From positions 1-42,191 of the forward strand of contig VOPR01000009.1 of assembly GCA_009594995.1 (NCBI GenBank): a stretch of 42,191 bases of DNA, given 5' to 3'. Under the pieces are notes generated by a model. It was not told the origin of the DNA. It was given only the letters and a program-made list of their open reading frames with translations, and did not search any database. The position numbers and the translations under genes were made by a program. Position 1 is the stretch's first letter. Each line of letters starts with the position of its first letter. Of this stretch, positions 1 through 7,459 are shown piece after piece. This stretch comes from Nitrospira sp. GTDB taxonomy: Bacteria > Nitrospirota > Nitrospiria > Nitrospirales > Nitrospiraceae.

Positions 1-453
1 TTCCCCGCGCGAGTGGGGATGAACCGCTCCCGGTCGAGTTCCTGGGGATGCCACTTGAGTGTTCCCCGCGCGAGTGGGGATGAACCGTTATGCCCTCACC
101 GGCTCACCGGCTGGCCTGCGTGTTCCCCGCGCGAGTGGGGATGAACCGCACCGGAGGCAGCGGGCAGCCGCCGGGCAATCGTGTTCCCCGCGCGAGTGGG
201 GATGAACCGTGATCCTGAAGCGAAAGAGGCGTGGTTTCGTTGTGTTCCCCGCGCGAGTGGGGATGAACCGGTGTGCTGATGCGCCAGCCCCATCACGGCG
301 GAGTGTTCCCCGCGCGAGTGGGGATGAACCGTTGGAGCGGGTGACGCCAGGCGGATTGAAATGGTGTTCCCCGCGCGAGTGGGGATGAACCGCCCATGAT
401 TTGACCGGCAAGGGCTGACAGTTCGTGTTCCCCGCCTGAGCGGGGATGTGCCG
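1..453 (+). CRISPR. Type I-E-like CRISPR array, trailer end (8 repeats, 7 spacers)
   Basis: Eight 29-nt repeats (GTGTTCCCCGCGC... ending ...GATGAACCG) recur every 61 bp at -2(cut)/1-26, 59-87, 120-148, 181-209, 242-270, 303-331, 364-392 and 425-453, separated by seven different 32-nt spacers. The 61-bp period, the 29-nt length and the CCCCGC/GTGGGG hairpin match type I-E (Cse/Cas6e) repeats. The last repeat (425-453) has five substitutions, which marks the trailer end. With the ...AACCG end on the right, the array would be transcribed left to right from a leader outside the window. No cas gene is visible here. The repeats read in other frames give the well-known spurious peptides with SSPLARGT and FIPTRAGNT, so ORFs in this stretch are not genes. 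Confidence 0.98.
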
Positions 454-590
454 GTAATAGAGTCGCGGGGAGCAGGATTGGACATGGCAGGGAGGCCGAC
501 CACCGCATTGCACATCATTGTTGCTTCCTGGCTCAGGTGGATGTGACTAGGTGAGGGGGGAGTTGCAAAAGTGACGGGAGGCTGCAGCCC

Positions 591-740
591 TCACGGTTCC
601 GCTTCTTCGATCGCCTCGATCGAGTCTCTCAGCGCTTCCACGAATGCGTCCGGCGCAGCAAGGGCTTGCTCGGTTAGTTGAAATTCCGACACCAGCACTC
701 CGTCCTTATCCACCACGATCAATCGATATCCCTGTTTCAC
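591..740 (-). CDS. Small hypothetical protein (49 aa)
   Basis: A short frame encodes 49 residues starting MKQGYRLIVVDKDGVLVSEF and ending in an acidic helix-like tail (EALRDSIEAIEEAEP). The GTG start at 740 is chosen because an A-rich AAGGAG ribosome-binding site lies five bases upstream; an ATG at 764 in the same frame has no such site and would put the Shine-Dalgarno inside the gene. The first half looks like two beta strands with a turn (LIVVDKDGVLVSEF) and the second half like an amphipathic acidic helix. I do not recognise the family. It is cytoplasmic by composition, with no signal or membrane segment. The gene stands alone between the CRISPR trailer and a divergent plus-strand gene. 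Confidence 0.6.
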   Translation of the reverse strand: MKQGYRLIVVDKDGVLVSEFQLTEQALAAPDAFVEALRDSIEAIEEAEP

Positions 741-941
741 GGCGACTCCTTTTTTTGCGAACATCCGCACCGCGTTACGATGCGGCAGTCAGGGCACCAT
801 GCTGTCAGGCTCGTCTCCAGGAAGCAAGCCGGCTGCTGACTGGATCGGCGCGCCGGACGATTGTTAGGTTTTCGACGTTCATTGCTGATAGGATGACAGA
901 GGTCTCCGATTGTTTCGAACGTCAAGAGAAAGGAATCCAGC

Positions 942-1967
942 TTGAATACAACGAAACTCATGGCTGCATGTCTTGTGTGTGTCCTGGTCGGCCTGCCGAC
1001 CCTGTCTTTCGCCAAGGCGCGAGGCGGATCCGGGGGCGGGTTTTCCAGCGGTTCACGCAGCGGTGGTTCCTCGGGAAGCATGGGCAGCCGGGGATCACGC
1101 ACCTACCAGGATAATGGCGCGAAGCCGATCGAGCAGTCGGCAACCGCACGACCTTCTGCCACGCCGCCGCCTTCGGTTGCCGGTAGCCCGTCGCCTGCAT
1201 CCAGGCCTGCCCCTGCCGCCCAGCCTTCGTGGTTTCAGCGGAATCCGCTGTTGGCCGGGATCGCCGGTGGTCTTGCCGGGTCATGGCTTGGTCATATGAT
1301 TTTCGGCGCGACGGACAGCAGCGCGCGCACGACAGAAGCCGGGGAGGGCGAGCAAGCCGCGGGCGGGTCCGGCTCGAACGGCATGTTGCTACTGCTGATG
1401 GTGCTGGGCGCGGGTGGCCTGTGGTGGTATATGCGATCACGGCGGACGCCGGCTCCGAATTTTTCCGGGCTTTCGCGAACCAGCGCGGTGAACGGATCGC
1501 TGTTGGCGGAATCGTCATCACCGACGCTTCGAACCGCCACGATCGATAGTGAGATCACGTCCGTCGATAAGGCCGCCTTTCAACAATCGCTCACTGACAT
1601 TCAAACGGCCTGGAGTAAACAAGACCTGCCGGGCTTGCGCCGGTTGGTCACTCCGGAAATGCTGGAGTATTTCAGCACCGGCTTGGCGGAACAGGCCAGT
1701 CAGGAAATCGCCAATCGGGTGGAAGGCGTGGTTCTGCTCCAGGCGGAAGTGCGGGAAGCCTGGGTCGAGAACACGGTGCAGTATGCGACGGTGAGCCTCC
1801 ATTGGAGTGCCCGGGACTATACCGTGTCGCTCGGAAAGGCGCCCGGCGAGGCTGGTTATCTCGTCGAAGGCAGCGAGCAGGAGCCGGTTGAAACAACGGA
1901 AGTGTGGACCTTTATGCGATATCAGCATGGCAAGTGGCTGCTTTCCGCGATTCAGCAGGTAGCGTAA
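942..1967 (+). CDS. Tim44-like domain membrane/secreted protein
   Basis: A 341-residue protein with an N-terminal signal segment (MNTTKLMAACLVCVLVGLPT, cut near SFA-KA), a Gly/Ser-rich low-complexity stretch (about 28-55), a Pro/Ala linker, a hydrophobic glycine-rich segment at 103-125, a second membrane segment at about 145-165 (MLLLLMVLGAGGLWWYM), and a C-terminal soluble domain (about 205-341). The C-terminal part, with TDIQTAWSKQDLPGLRRLVTP followed by strands ending in VWTFMR...GKWLLSAIQQV, is typical of the bacterial Tim44-like (PF04280) fold. Family members of this shape are envelope proteins of unproven role. The TTG start at 942 is preferred because AAAGGAA lies seven bases upstream; ATG 960 is the alternative. 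A bidirectional terminator follows. Confidence 0.85.
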   Translation: MNTTKLMAACLVCVLVGLPTLSFAKARGGSGGGFSSGSRSGGSSGSMGSRGSRTYQDNGAKPIEQSATARPSATPPPSVAGSPSPASRPAPAAQPSWFQRNPLLAGIAGGLAGSWLGHMIFGATDSSARTTEAGEGEQAAGGSGSNGMLLLLMVLGAGGLWWYMRSRRTPAPNFSGLSRTSAVNGSLLAESSSPTLRTATIDSEITSVDKAAFQQSLTDIQTAWSKQDLPGLRRLVTPEMLEYFSTGLAEQASQEIANRVEGVVLLQAEVREAWVENTVQYATVSLHWSARDYTVSLGKAPGEAGYLVEGSEQEPVETTEVWTFMRYQHGKWLLSAIQQVA

Positions 1968-2019
1968 GCTTCCGTGCAGCCGGTGTGGTAAGGGCTGACA
2001 ACTCAGAGATGATGCGATG

Positions 2020-2049
2020 CGGGGGCAGTCACGTAGGTGGCTGCCCCCG
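2020..2049. terminator. Bidirectional hairpin between convergent genes
   Basis: Arms of 13 bases (CGGGGGCAGTCAC and GTGGCTGCCCCCG) pair across a GTAG loop with a single T-G wobble. The hairpin lies 53 bases after the Tim44-like gene and 13 bases beyond the stop of the minus-strand gene at 2062, so it can serve both. There is only a weak T-rich run (TTGTGT) on the plus side. Confidence 0.7.
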
Positions 2050-2061
2050 TTGTGTATGGGG

Positions 2062-2373
2062 CTAGCGTTTCTTCGACCCTCGCCGTGGTCGTTTCACGGG
2101 ACCGTCCTCGATCGACAGGCACCCCTGCGCCTGGGAGATCGCCTCCAGCAGCGCGGTCCGTTCTCTGTCCGTGTCCTGCACCGGCGGCATGCTGTTCACG
2201 AACTCCTCCGCCGCATCCACCAACGCCTGCAGCGTGGTTTCGATTCCGTTCGATGCCACCGTTGGCGTCGCGGACGCCATGCGGGCCATGGCCCTTCTTC
2301 TTCTCGGCCCGACATAGATCTGCGGGGCCACGGGATTATCCTTCTCCAACTCCGGTCGTCTCGATATCGGCAT
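2062..2373 (-). CDS. Hypothetical basic protein (103 aa)
   Basis: A 103-residue protein starting MPISRRPELEKDNPVAPQIY and ending in a strongly basic tail (VKRPRRGSKKR). The start at 2373 is chosen because a TTGGAGG ribosome-binding site lies four bases upstream; the frame stays open further upstream but without supporting signals. The N-terminal third is basic and proline-containing (VGPRRRRAMARM). The middle (about 40-85) looks like two helices (IETTLQALVDAAEEFVNSM and DRERTALLEAISQA). There is no signal peptide or membrane segment. I do not recognise the family; nucleic-acid binding is possible from the charge but is only a guess. It converges on the Tim44-like gene. Confidence 0.7.
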   Translation of the reverse strand: MPISRRPELEKDNPVAPQIYVGPRRRRAMARMASATPTVASNGIETTLQALVDAAEEFVNSMPPVQDTDRERTALLEAISQAQGCLSIEDGPVKRPRRGSKKR

Positions 2374-2795
2374 GCGTCCTCCAAAATGGCAAACAAGGAA
2401 CGCCCACTCTACTCGATTCTGCGGCGCGTTTGCATGGCCGAAATCATTCTTGTTTCGACGAAGACTTGAGCCTGATCCGTCTAGCGACCCACGGCCTGCC
2501 AGACTGATTATCTGGAATCGTAGCCGCGTCATGGCTGTGATTGACGGGTCGTCACAGGGATGACGAGTGAGGTGGTCTGTCGACTCAGATAGACGGTTGG
2601 GGGAAAGCGAGTGCACCGGTTAACTGTACGGAAGGATTCAGGGAAATCACATCGCTGTTGATCAGTGCATCACTCAGTCGCTCATGTCTCCATCGGTGGA
2701 TTATAGGCACGACTGTTGCGTAATCACCTTACTGTAACGCGAGGTGACATTCATTCGGCCAAGGCTGTCAGCGATGACGGCCAGAGGAGTGAAGC
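2374..2795. other. Intergenic region with a TCACCT/AGGTGA inverted repeat
   Basis: No convincing gene is seen in these 422 bases. Near the right end, TCACCT (2724-2729) and AGGTGA (2742-2747) form a perfect 6-bp inverted repeat with a 12-base spacer, about 50 bases upstream of the mini-ORF at 2796. It could be an operator, but six-base arms are short enough to arise by chance. Confidence 0.35.
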
Positions 2796-2888
2796 ATGCG
2801 ACAGTCTCTCGGAATGCGTTGCTATTTCACCGCCTTCGCCATGTTCCTCTCGGCTCTCGTCGGTCGTTCCTGGGCGTCTCGAAAATAG
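2796..2888 (+). CDS. Possible signal-peptide-only mini-gene or 5' gene remnant (30 aa)
   Basis: An ATG preceded by AGAGGAG and six spacer bases opens a 30-residue frame, MRQSLGMRCYFTAFAMFLSA followed by LVGRSWASRK and a TAG stop. It looks like a complete Sec signal peptide (basic start, hydrophobic core, A-x-A-like end) with almost nothing after it. It may be the preserved start of a decayed secreted-protein gene, or a real small peptide. After the stop, other frames remain open to about 2960 without recognisable content. Evidence is limited to the ribosome-binding site and the hydrophobic profile. Confidence 0.3.
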   Translation: MRQSLGMRCYFTAFAMFLSALVGRSWASRK

Positions 2889-3063
2889 CCTCTCCGGCAA
2901 CCTCCCGGTGGCCTGTCTGCCGCCGGCAGTTTCCCCCCCCACGCTACTGCTTGTCTGATTGAATTCTGTTCCTTCCTCCGTAGTCCGGCGCGGACTGCAC
3001 ACGCGCGTGCCTTTTAACGCTCCCAATTTCGTTGATGAGGCGCGGGCATCGACCGGATGTCGC

Positions 3064-3093
3064 TTGACTCCCATTTTCACCGGCCCCTATAAT
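3064..3093 (+). promoter_or_regulatory. Sigma-70-type promoter of the moaCDEA cluster
   Basis: TTGACT (3064-3069) and a perfect TATAAT (3088-3093) are separated by 18 bases and lie 43 bases upstream of the moaC start. Transcription would start near 3100, leaving a leader of about 35 nt, too short for a Moco riboswitch. Confidence 0.8.
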
Positions 3094-3135
3094 TCGGCGG
3101 TTCTGACGCGATAACCAGCTGATTTGGCGTAGAGA

Positions 3136-3639
3136 ATGGCCGAGTTTACCCATTTCAACGAGTCGGGGCGGGCGCGGATGGTCGATGTGGGGGCAAAGGC
3201 CTCGACTGAACGACTGGCAACCGCGCAAGCCATCGTGTTTCTTCAACCGGAAACCCTTGAAAAGATTCAGCAGGGCAAGATCGCCAAGGGCGACGTGTTG
3301 TCGGTCGCCCAAGTGGCCGGCGTGATGGGAGCGAAGAAGACGCCGGATTTGATCCCCATGTGCCACCCCATCCTGCTGACGAGCGTCGACATCTCCTTTC
3401 AGGAAGCAGATCAGCCGGACCGTGAGGGACGCTGCTCGATTACGATTACCGCTACGGCCAAGACCACTGGGCCTACCGGCGTGGAAATGGAAGCGATGAC
3501 GGCCGCGTCGGTGGCGGCGTTGACGATTTATGATATGTGCAAAGCGGTGGACCGGGGCATGAGCTTCGGCGACATCTGCCTGTTGACCAAGTCGGGCGGA
3601 AAATCCGGCATCTATACGCGCCCGGCCCCGGTTCGATGA
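3136..3639 (+). CDS. moaC: Cyclic pyranopterin monophosphate synthase MoaC
   Basis: MoaC converts the product of MoaA (3',8-cyclo-GTP) into cyclic pyranopterin monophosphate, the first stable intermediate of molybdenum cofactor synthesis, in the cytoplasm. The 167-residue length is usual. The family signature is clear: ARMVDVGAK near the N-terminus, KKTPDLIPMCHPILL (about 74-88), GVEMEAMTAASVAALTIYDM (about 115-134), and KSGGKSG near the C-terminus. The ATG at 3136 has only a weak purine-rich ribosome-binding site (TAGAGA). It is the first gene after a strong promoter and is followed at 37 bases by moaD. Confidence 0.97.
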   Translation: MAEFTHFNESGRARMVDVGAKASTERLATAQAIVFLQPETLEKIQQGKIAKGDVLSVAQVAGVMGAKKTPDLIPMCHPILLTSVDISFQEADQPDREGRCSITITATAKTTGPTGVEMEAMTAASVAALTIYDMCKAVDRGMSFGDICLLTKSGGKSGIYTRPAPVR

Positions 3640-3676
3640 TGGACCGGCCCGTTGCCCGGGAAGATGGAGCAGTGAC

Positions 3677-3940
3677 ATGGTGACGGTGCGACTGTTCGGG
3701 ATGACGAAAATGTTGGCGGGGAATCAGGGTGCCCTGTCGATGGCCCTTCCCGACGGCCGGCGGGTGAAGGATCTGGTGGCTGTGATTGACGCAGCGTACC
3801 CGAAGATCGGTGAACTGCTGCAGAAGAAGAAAGTACTCGTGTCGGTCAATCAAGACATTGCCCATGAGGACCTTGAAGTGAAGGATGGGGATGAGATCGC
3901 CTTGCTGCCGCCCTTCGCGGGCGGGAGTGACGGATGCTGA
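3677..3940 (+). CDS. moaD: Molybdopterin synthase sulfur-carrier subunit MoaD with a C-terminal tail
   Basis: MoaD is the ubiquitin-like small subunit of molybdopterin synthase; it carries the sulfur as a C-terminal glycine thiocarboxylate and works with MoaE. The 87-residue protein has the beta-grasp pattern MVTVRLFGMTKML...LLQKKKVLVSVNQ...DGDEIALLPPFAGG. Normally the two glycines are the very last residues. Here four more residues, SDGC, follow before the TGA, and the last codons plus the stop lie inside a palindromic repeat element (3932-4049). The true activity therefore depends on removal or tolerance of this tail. GGAG lies seven bases before the ATG. An authentic but altered moaD is more likely than a different protein, given moaC, moaE and moaA around it. 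Confidence 0.92.
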   Translation: MVTVRLFGMTKMLAGNQGALSMALPDGRRVKDLVAVIDAAYPKIGELLQKKKVLVSVNQDIAHEDLEVKDGDEIALLPPFAGGSDGC

Positions 3941-4049
3941 ACAAGCCTGCCAGCGGCGTTCTCGCTTTGCGCGTCGGCTCGACGTACCATACCGTACGCC
4001 TCGCCTCCGTGCTCGCTGCGGCCTTGCCGGACAGGCTTGTTGAGCATCC
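3932..4049. repeat. Palindromic interspersed element, copy 1 (best preserved)
   Basis: The element is bounded by 18-bp inverted ends, GGATGCTGAACAAGCCTG (3932-3949) and CAGGCTTGTTGAGCATCC (4032-4049), with one mismatch. Inside are the shared core GGCGTTCTCGCT, a small CGTAC...GTACG hairpin and GCTCGCTGCGGCCTTGCCGG. Similar sequences occur at 8296-8420 and around 12245-12335. It has no coding capacity. The left end supplies the stop codon of moaD. The shape suggests a REP/MITE-like element moved in trans, or an RNA hairpin with a role at transcript 3' ends. Confidence 0.85.
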
Positions 4050-4090
4050 TTCCTGAGAGAACGAGAGACGAAACCGGAGGGGACAAATCA

Positions 4091-4564
4091 ATGAGTCTCG
4101 AACAGGTCACCACAGACGGCCGGCCCGCCACCGACGATGAAGCTATGTTGGTCAGGGTGCAGCGTGAGGATTTCTCCATCGACGAAGAACTCCGTCGCGT
4201 GCGCGCGCGTTCGAAGCGCATCGGCGGGATTGCGATATTTCTGGGCACCGCGCGGGATCGCTCGAAGGGCAAGGATGTGGACGGCATCACCTTCGAGCAT
4301 TACGAAGGCATGGCGCAGAAGAAGTTGCGGGAGATCCGCGAGCGCGCCTTGAAAGACTTCGGGGTGATTGAACTGCTGATCCTGCACCGGTATGGCGAGA
4401 TCGGCATCGGTGACAACATCGTGCTCATCATCGCGGGTGCCGAACACCGCGCGGAAGCGTTCCAGGCCTGCAAGTGGGCGATTGACGAACTGAAGCAAAT
4501 TACGCCGATTTGGAAACTCGAACACACCCCCGAAGGGGAGGTGTGGGTCGAGGAGCACCCATAG
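4091..4564 (+). CDS. moaE: Molybdopterin synthase catalytic subunit MoaE
   Basis: MoaE, with thiocarboxylated MoaD, adds two sulfurs to cyclic pyranopterin monophosphate to make molybdopterin. The 157-residue protein has family motifs: GIAIFLGTARDRSKG (about 46-60), FEHYEGMA, LHRYGEIGIGDNIVLI (about 103-118), HRAEAFQACKWAIDELKQ and the active-site region PIWKLEH near the C-terminus. The ATG at 4091 is chosen because GGAGGGG lies eight bases upstream; an upstream in-frame ATG at 4037 would begin inside the palindromic element. The N-terminus (to about residue 30) is longer than in E. coli MoaE. The repeat separates it from moaD, so the two subunits are probably still on one transcript but not translationally coupled. 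Confidence 0.96.
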   Translation: MSLEQVTTDGRPATDDEAMLVRVQREDFSIDEELRRVRARSKRIGGIAIFLGTARDRSKGKDVDGITFEHYEGMAQKKLREIRERALKDFGVIELLILHRYGEIGIGDNIVLIIAGAEHRAEAFQACKWAIDELKQITPIWKLEHTPEGEVWVEEHP

Positions 4565-4615
4565 CCCTGTCAGGGGCACGCAGTTAGGGGGAGAGGCCCG
4601 CGCCCTCGAATTACC

Positions 4616-5680
4616 ATGGACCACAGCACCCTCGATACACCCGCTCCCACGATTTACGACCGATTGGGGCGTCCGCTCCGCAGTCTGCGCCTCTCCGTGA
4701 CCGATCGCTGCAATCTCCGGTGCAAGTATTGTATGCCCGAAGATGACTACGCCTGGTTGCCGCGGGATACGATCCTCACCTTCGAGGAGATGGCTGAACT
4801 CACGGCGATCTTTACCGAACTGGGCGTGGACAAGGTTCGTCTGACGGGCGGGGAGCCGCTGTTGCGCCGGGACCTGCCGCGTTTCGTCCGGCAGCTGTCT
4901 GAAAATCGGCGGATTACGGAGATCGCCCTCACCAGCAATGGTGTGCTCATGGCGGATCAGGCTGCCGACCTGTCATTCGCCGGCTTGAACCGTGTCACCA
5001 TCAGCCTGGATACCTTGCGCGCGGACCGGTTCCGCACGTTGACCAAGCGCGATCTGCACCATCAGGTGTTCGACGGCATCAAGGCGGTGGTACAGGCCGG
5101 ATTCCCGTCGCTGAAATTCGATACGGTGGTCATCAAAGGCTACAACGACGACGAACTCATTGACCTTCTGGAATACGGCAAGACCGTCGGCGGCGAGGTG
5201 CGGTTCATCGAATACATGGATGTCGGCGGGGCCACGGACTGGTCCATGAGCCAGGTGCTCTCGCGGGCGGAGATGCTGGAACTGATCGGCCACCACTACG
5301 GAAGCGTGAAGCCGGTAATTGAGAACAGCGTCGCGCCGGCGGAGCGGTTCTTGCTGCCCGACGGCACCACCTTCGGCATCATCCCTTCGACGACGACGCC
5401 GTTCTGCCGTTCGTGTGACCGGAGCCGGCTCACGGCCGACGGAATGTGGTATCTCTGTCTCTACGCGAAGGATGGCCTGGACTTGCGGGCGCCCTTGCGA
5501 CAAGGACGTTCTCGCGATGAGTTGAAAGCCCTGATCACTGCAGCCTGGGAAGGGCGGGCGGATCGCGGCGCTGAGGAACGCAAAGCCCTGGAAGCGATGG
5601 GTCTGCGGGAACAACACCTCATCGAGATCAATCGTCTTCGTGAAGATCCCCACCTTGAGATGCATGCGCGAGGCGGATGA
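4616..5680 (+). CDS. moaA: GTP 3',8-cyclase MoaA (radical SAM)
   Basis: MoaA uses two 4Fe-4S clusters and S-adenosylmethionine to turn GTP into 3',8-cyclo-7,8-dihydro-GTP, the first step of molybdenum cofactor synthesis. The 354-residue protein shows the radical-SAM cysteines C32, C36 and C39 (DRCNLRCKYCMPE), the SAM-binding GGEPLLR stretch, and the second-cluster cysteines C264, C267 and C281 (FCRSCDRSRL...YLCLY). It ends in the two glycines that MoaA needs at its C-terminus. No clear ribosome-binding site precedes the ATG at 4616, 51 bases after moaE. It closes the moaC-D-E-A set; genes for later steps (moeA, mogA) are not in the window. Confidence 0.97.
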   Translation: MDHSTLDTPAPTIYDRLGRPLRSLRLSVTDRCNLRCKYCMPEDDYAWLPRDTILTFEEMAELTAIFTELGVDKVRLTGGEPLLRRDLPRFVRQLSENRRITEIALTSNGVLMADQAADLSFAGLNRVTISLDTLRADRFRTLTKRDLHHQVFDGIKAVVQAGFPSLKFDTVVIKGYNDDELIDLLEYGKTVGGEVRFIEYMDVGGATDWSMSQVLSRAEMLELIGHHYGSVKPVIENSVAPAERFLLPDGTTFGIIPSTTTPFCRSCDRSRLTADGMWYLCLYAKDGLDLRAPLRQGRSRDELKALITAAWEGRADRGAEERKALEAMGLREQHLIEINRLREDPHLEMHARGG

Positions 5681-5740
5681 CCGTCAGTTTGTGCTGCTCC
5701 TGTTGCCGGATCGGCCGACGCATCTCCCTCGGAGCAGTGG

Positions 5741-6448
5741 ATGTTTGAACCGCATACCCTGACCATTCTGAGCCTTGGATTTGTGCTGGGGCTTCGTCAC
5801 GCCCTCGACGCGGATCATCTCGCCGCGCTCTCCACGGTGTTGGCGGAGCGGCCCACGGTCCAGGCCTCGACGGCCATTGGATTTTTCTGGGGACTCGGGC
5901 ACACGTTGATGTTGTTGTGTGTCGGAACCCTGTTGCTGGCGCTGAACCTCACGATCCCTGAGTCCATGGCGAACATGTTTGAGTTTGCCGTCGGGGTGAT
6001 GCTCGTGGCGCTCGGTCTTTCGCTGGCCCGCCGGATCTACAAGGAGCAGTGGCATCTCCACACCCATGAACATGAGGGGCGGCCGCATGTGCATTTGCAT
6101 AGCCATCATGTGCAGCGCGACCATGCGCACGGGCATTGGTATCAGGGATCGTTGCGGCCCCTGTTGATCGGCATGGCGCACGGGTTGGCCGGATCGGCGG
6201 CGCTGATGTTGGTGGTGCTGTCGACGGTGACGGGAATCGGCCAGGGCATCGGATATATCGTCGTGTTCGGTGTCGGGTCTATTCTGGGGATGGTCGGCGT
6301 CGGGGCGATCCTGAGTCTGCCGGTGGTCTATTCGATGACGGTCGGGCCGCGTGCCTATTGGATGATGCAGGGATTGGCCTGCCTCGCCAGTATCAGCCTG
6401 GGTGTGCTGATGATGATTCGGATCGGACTGGGAGCCGGCGTGGCGTAA
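5741..6448 (+). CDS. NicO/UreH-type nickel-cobalt transporter family protein
   Basis: A 235-residue membrane protein. The first helix contains H20-A-L-D-A-D-H26, the signature of nickel/cobalt permeases (HX4DH), followed by GFFWGLGHTLMLL. A cytoplasmic loop of about 105-133 is very rich in histidine (HLHTHEHEGR, HVHLHSHH, HAHGH) and probably binds metal. A second half of membrane helices (138-235) begins with LLIGMAHGLAGSAAL. This layout matches the short UreH/NicO-like members often found with urease or hydrogenase genes. Substrate is inferred to be nickel or cobalt. GGAG lies six bases before the ATG. No urease genes are nearby. Confidence 0.88.
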   Translation: MFEPHTLTILSLGFVLGLRHALDADHLAALSTVLAERPTVQASTAIGFFWGLGHTLMLLCVGTLLLALNLTIPESMANMFEFAVGVMLVALGLSLARRIYKEQWHLHTHEHEGRPHVHLHSHHVQRDHAHGHWYQGSLRPLLIGMAHGLAGSAALMLVVLSTVTGIGQGIGYIVVFGVGSILGMVGVGAILSLPVVYSMTVGPRAYWMMQGLACLASISLGVLMMIRIGLGAGVA

Positions 6449-6660
6449 CGTCGGAAGGCGCTCGCTTCAGGTCCGTCGTCTTCGAGAGCCCATTGCGCCG
6501 TCACCTGCCCCTGATGGATCTACAGAGACGCTCATCAACCGTGCAAATCTGTGTGCGCCTTTCCGAGAGGTATGGTATTCTGCCGCCCAGTGCAGAGGAC
6601 TCATCCACAACAGATTGAGGAAACGCCGGAATACGTGGGCAATTCCGGAAAGCCACGGCC

Positions 6661-7449
6661 ATGAATGTCCGTGTGCTGGGCTGTCATGGTTCGGGGCAAC
6701 TCGTTCCAGGGGAGAACGGTCCGGTTCAGTGCGGAACCTGCGGTTTTTTATTGAACGATCAGCTGCTGGTGGATGCCGGAACGATTGGGTCCAGGCTCTA
6801 TCTCGAAGAGCAGCGGCGTATCCGGGTGGTCGTACTGACCCACCTGCATTTTGATCACATTCGTGAGTTGCCGACGCTGGCCGATAACCTGGTCGGCGAA
6901 ATCGATGAGCCGGTGGTTATCGCGGCGATTCCCGAAGTGTTGGATGGATTGCGGACACATATTTTTAACGGCCGGGTGTATCCTGATTTCTTCCGGTTGC
7001 CCGATCCCGCCAGGCCGGTTTTTCGGTCCCTCGAGCTGCAGGTGGGACGAGAGACGTTGTTGTGCGGGCTGGGTGTGACCCCGATTCGGGTCAACCATGT
7101 GGTACCGACCGTAGGATTTTTGCTTCGCGAGGGTGATTGCACGGTGCTCTACAGCGGCGACACTTATCACACGGATGAGTTATGGCAGGCGGCGAAGACT
7201 GTAACCGGGTTGAAGGCGGCGTTTATCGAAAGTTCGTTTCCCGACGACATGGCTGACTTGGCGCGAGTTGCGAAACATCTCACTCCGGCGTTGCTGGCTG
7301 AGGAGTTTGCCAAAATGGCGAGGCCCGACGTGCCGGTCTATGCGTACCACCTGAAGCCGCGGTTTCGGGAACAAATTCGGCAGGAGCTCGGACAACTGGA
7401 CATCCGTCGGTTGACCGCGCTTGAAGAAGGCCAAACCCTTGTACTATAG
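6661..7449 (+). CDS. MBL-fold hydrolase, class II cyclic-nucleotide phosphodiesterase-like
   Basis: A 262-residue metallo-beta-lactamase-fold protein. Metal ligands are visible: H61-L-H63-F-D65-H66, H146 (RVNHVVPTVGF), D167 (SGDTYH) and H206 (AKHLTP). The combination of the T-H-L-H-F-D-H motif, the VxHVVPTVGFLL segment and the IESSFPD...HLTP end resembles class II 3',5'-cyclic-nucleotide phosphodiesterases (PF02112) more than RNase Z or glyoxalase II. The substrate cannot be read from the sequence. There is no signal peptide. It ends ten bases before accD, so the two are probably co-transcribed. Confidence 0.82.
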   Translation: MNVRVLGCHGSGQLVPGENGPVQCGTCGFLLNDQLLVDAGTIGSRLYLEEQRRIRVVVLTHLHFDHIRELPTLADNLVGEIDEPVVIAAIPEVLDGLRTHIFNGRVYPDFFRLPDPARPVFRSLELQVGRETLLCGLGVTPIRVNHVVPTVGFLLREGDCTVLYSGDTYHTDELWQAAKTVTGLKAAFIESSFPDDMADLARVAKHLTPALLAEEFAKMARPDVPVYAYHLKPRFREQIRQELGQLDIRRLTALEEGQTLVL

Positions 7450-7459
7450 GTGAGCACAG

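Noticed and set aside
88..518. Three overlapping minus-strand ORFs with SSPLARGT and FIPTRAGNT repeats
   Set aside because: They are translations of the CRISPR repeats in three frames, a known source of false protein entries.
644..1114. A 156-codon plus-strand ORF overlapping the small minus-strand gene and the Tim44-like gene
   Set aside because: It overlaps two better-supported genes, lacks a ribosome-binding site and shows no protein-like pattern.
958..1521. A 187-codon minus-strand ORF over the Tim44-like gene
   Set aside because: Shadow frame; the plus-strand frame has a signal peptide, membrane segments and a recognisable domain.
3094..3135. Moco riboswitch before moaC
   Set aside because: The predicted leader is only about 35 nt, far too short for the known Moco RNA motif.
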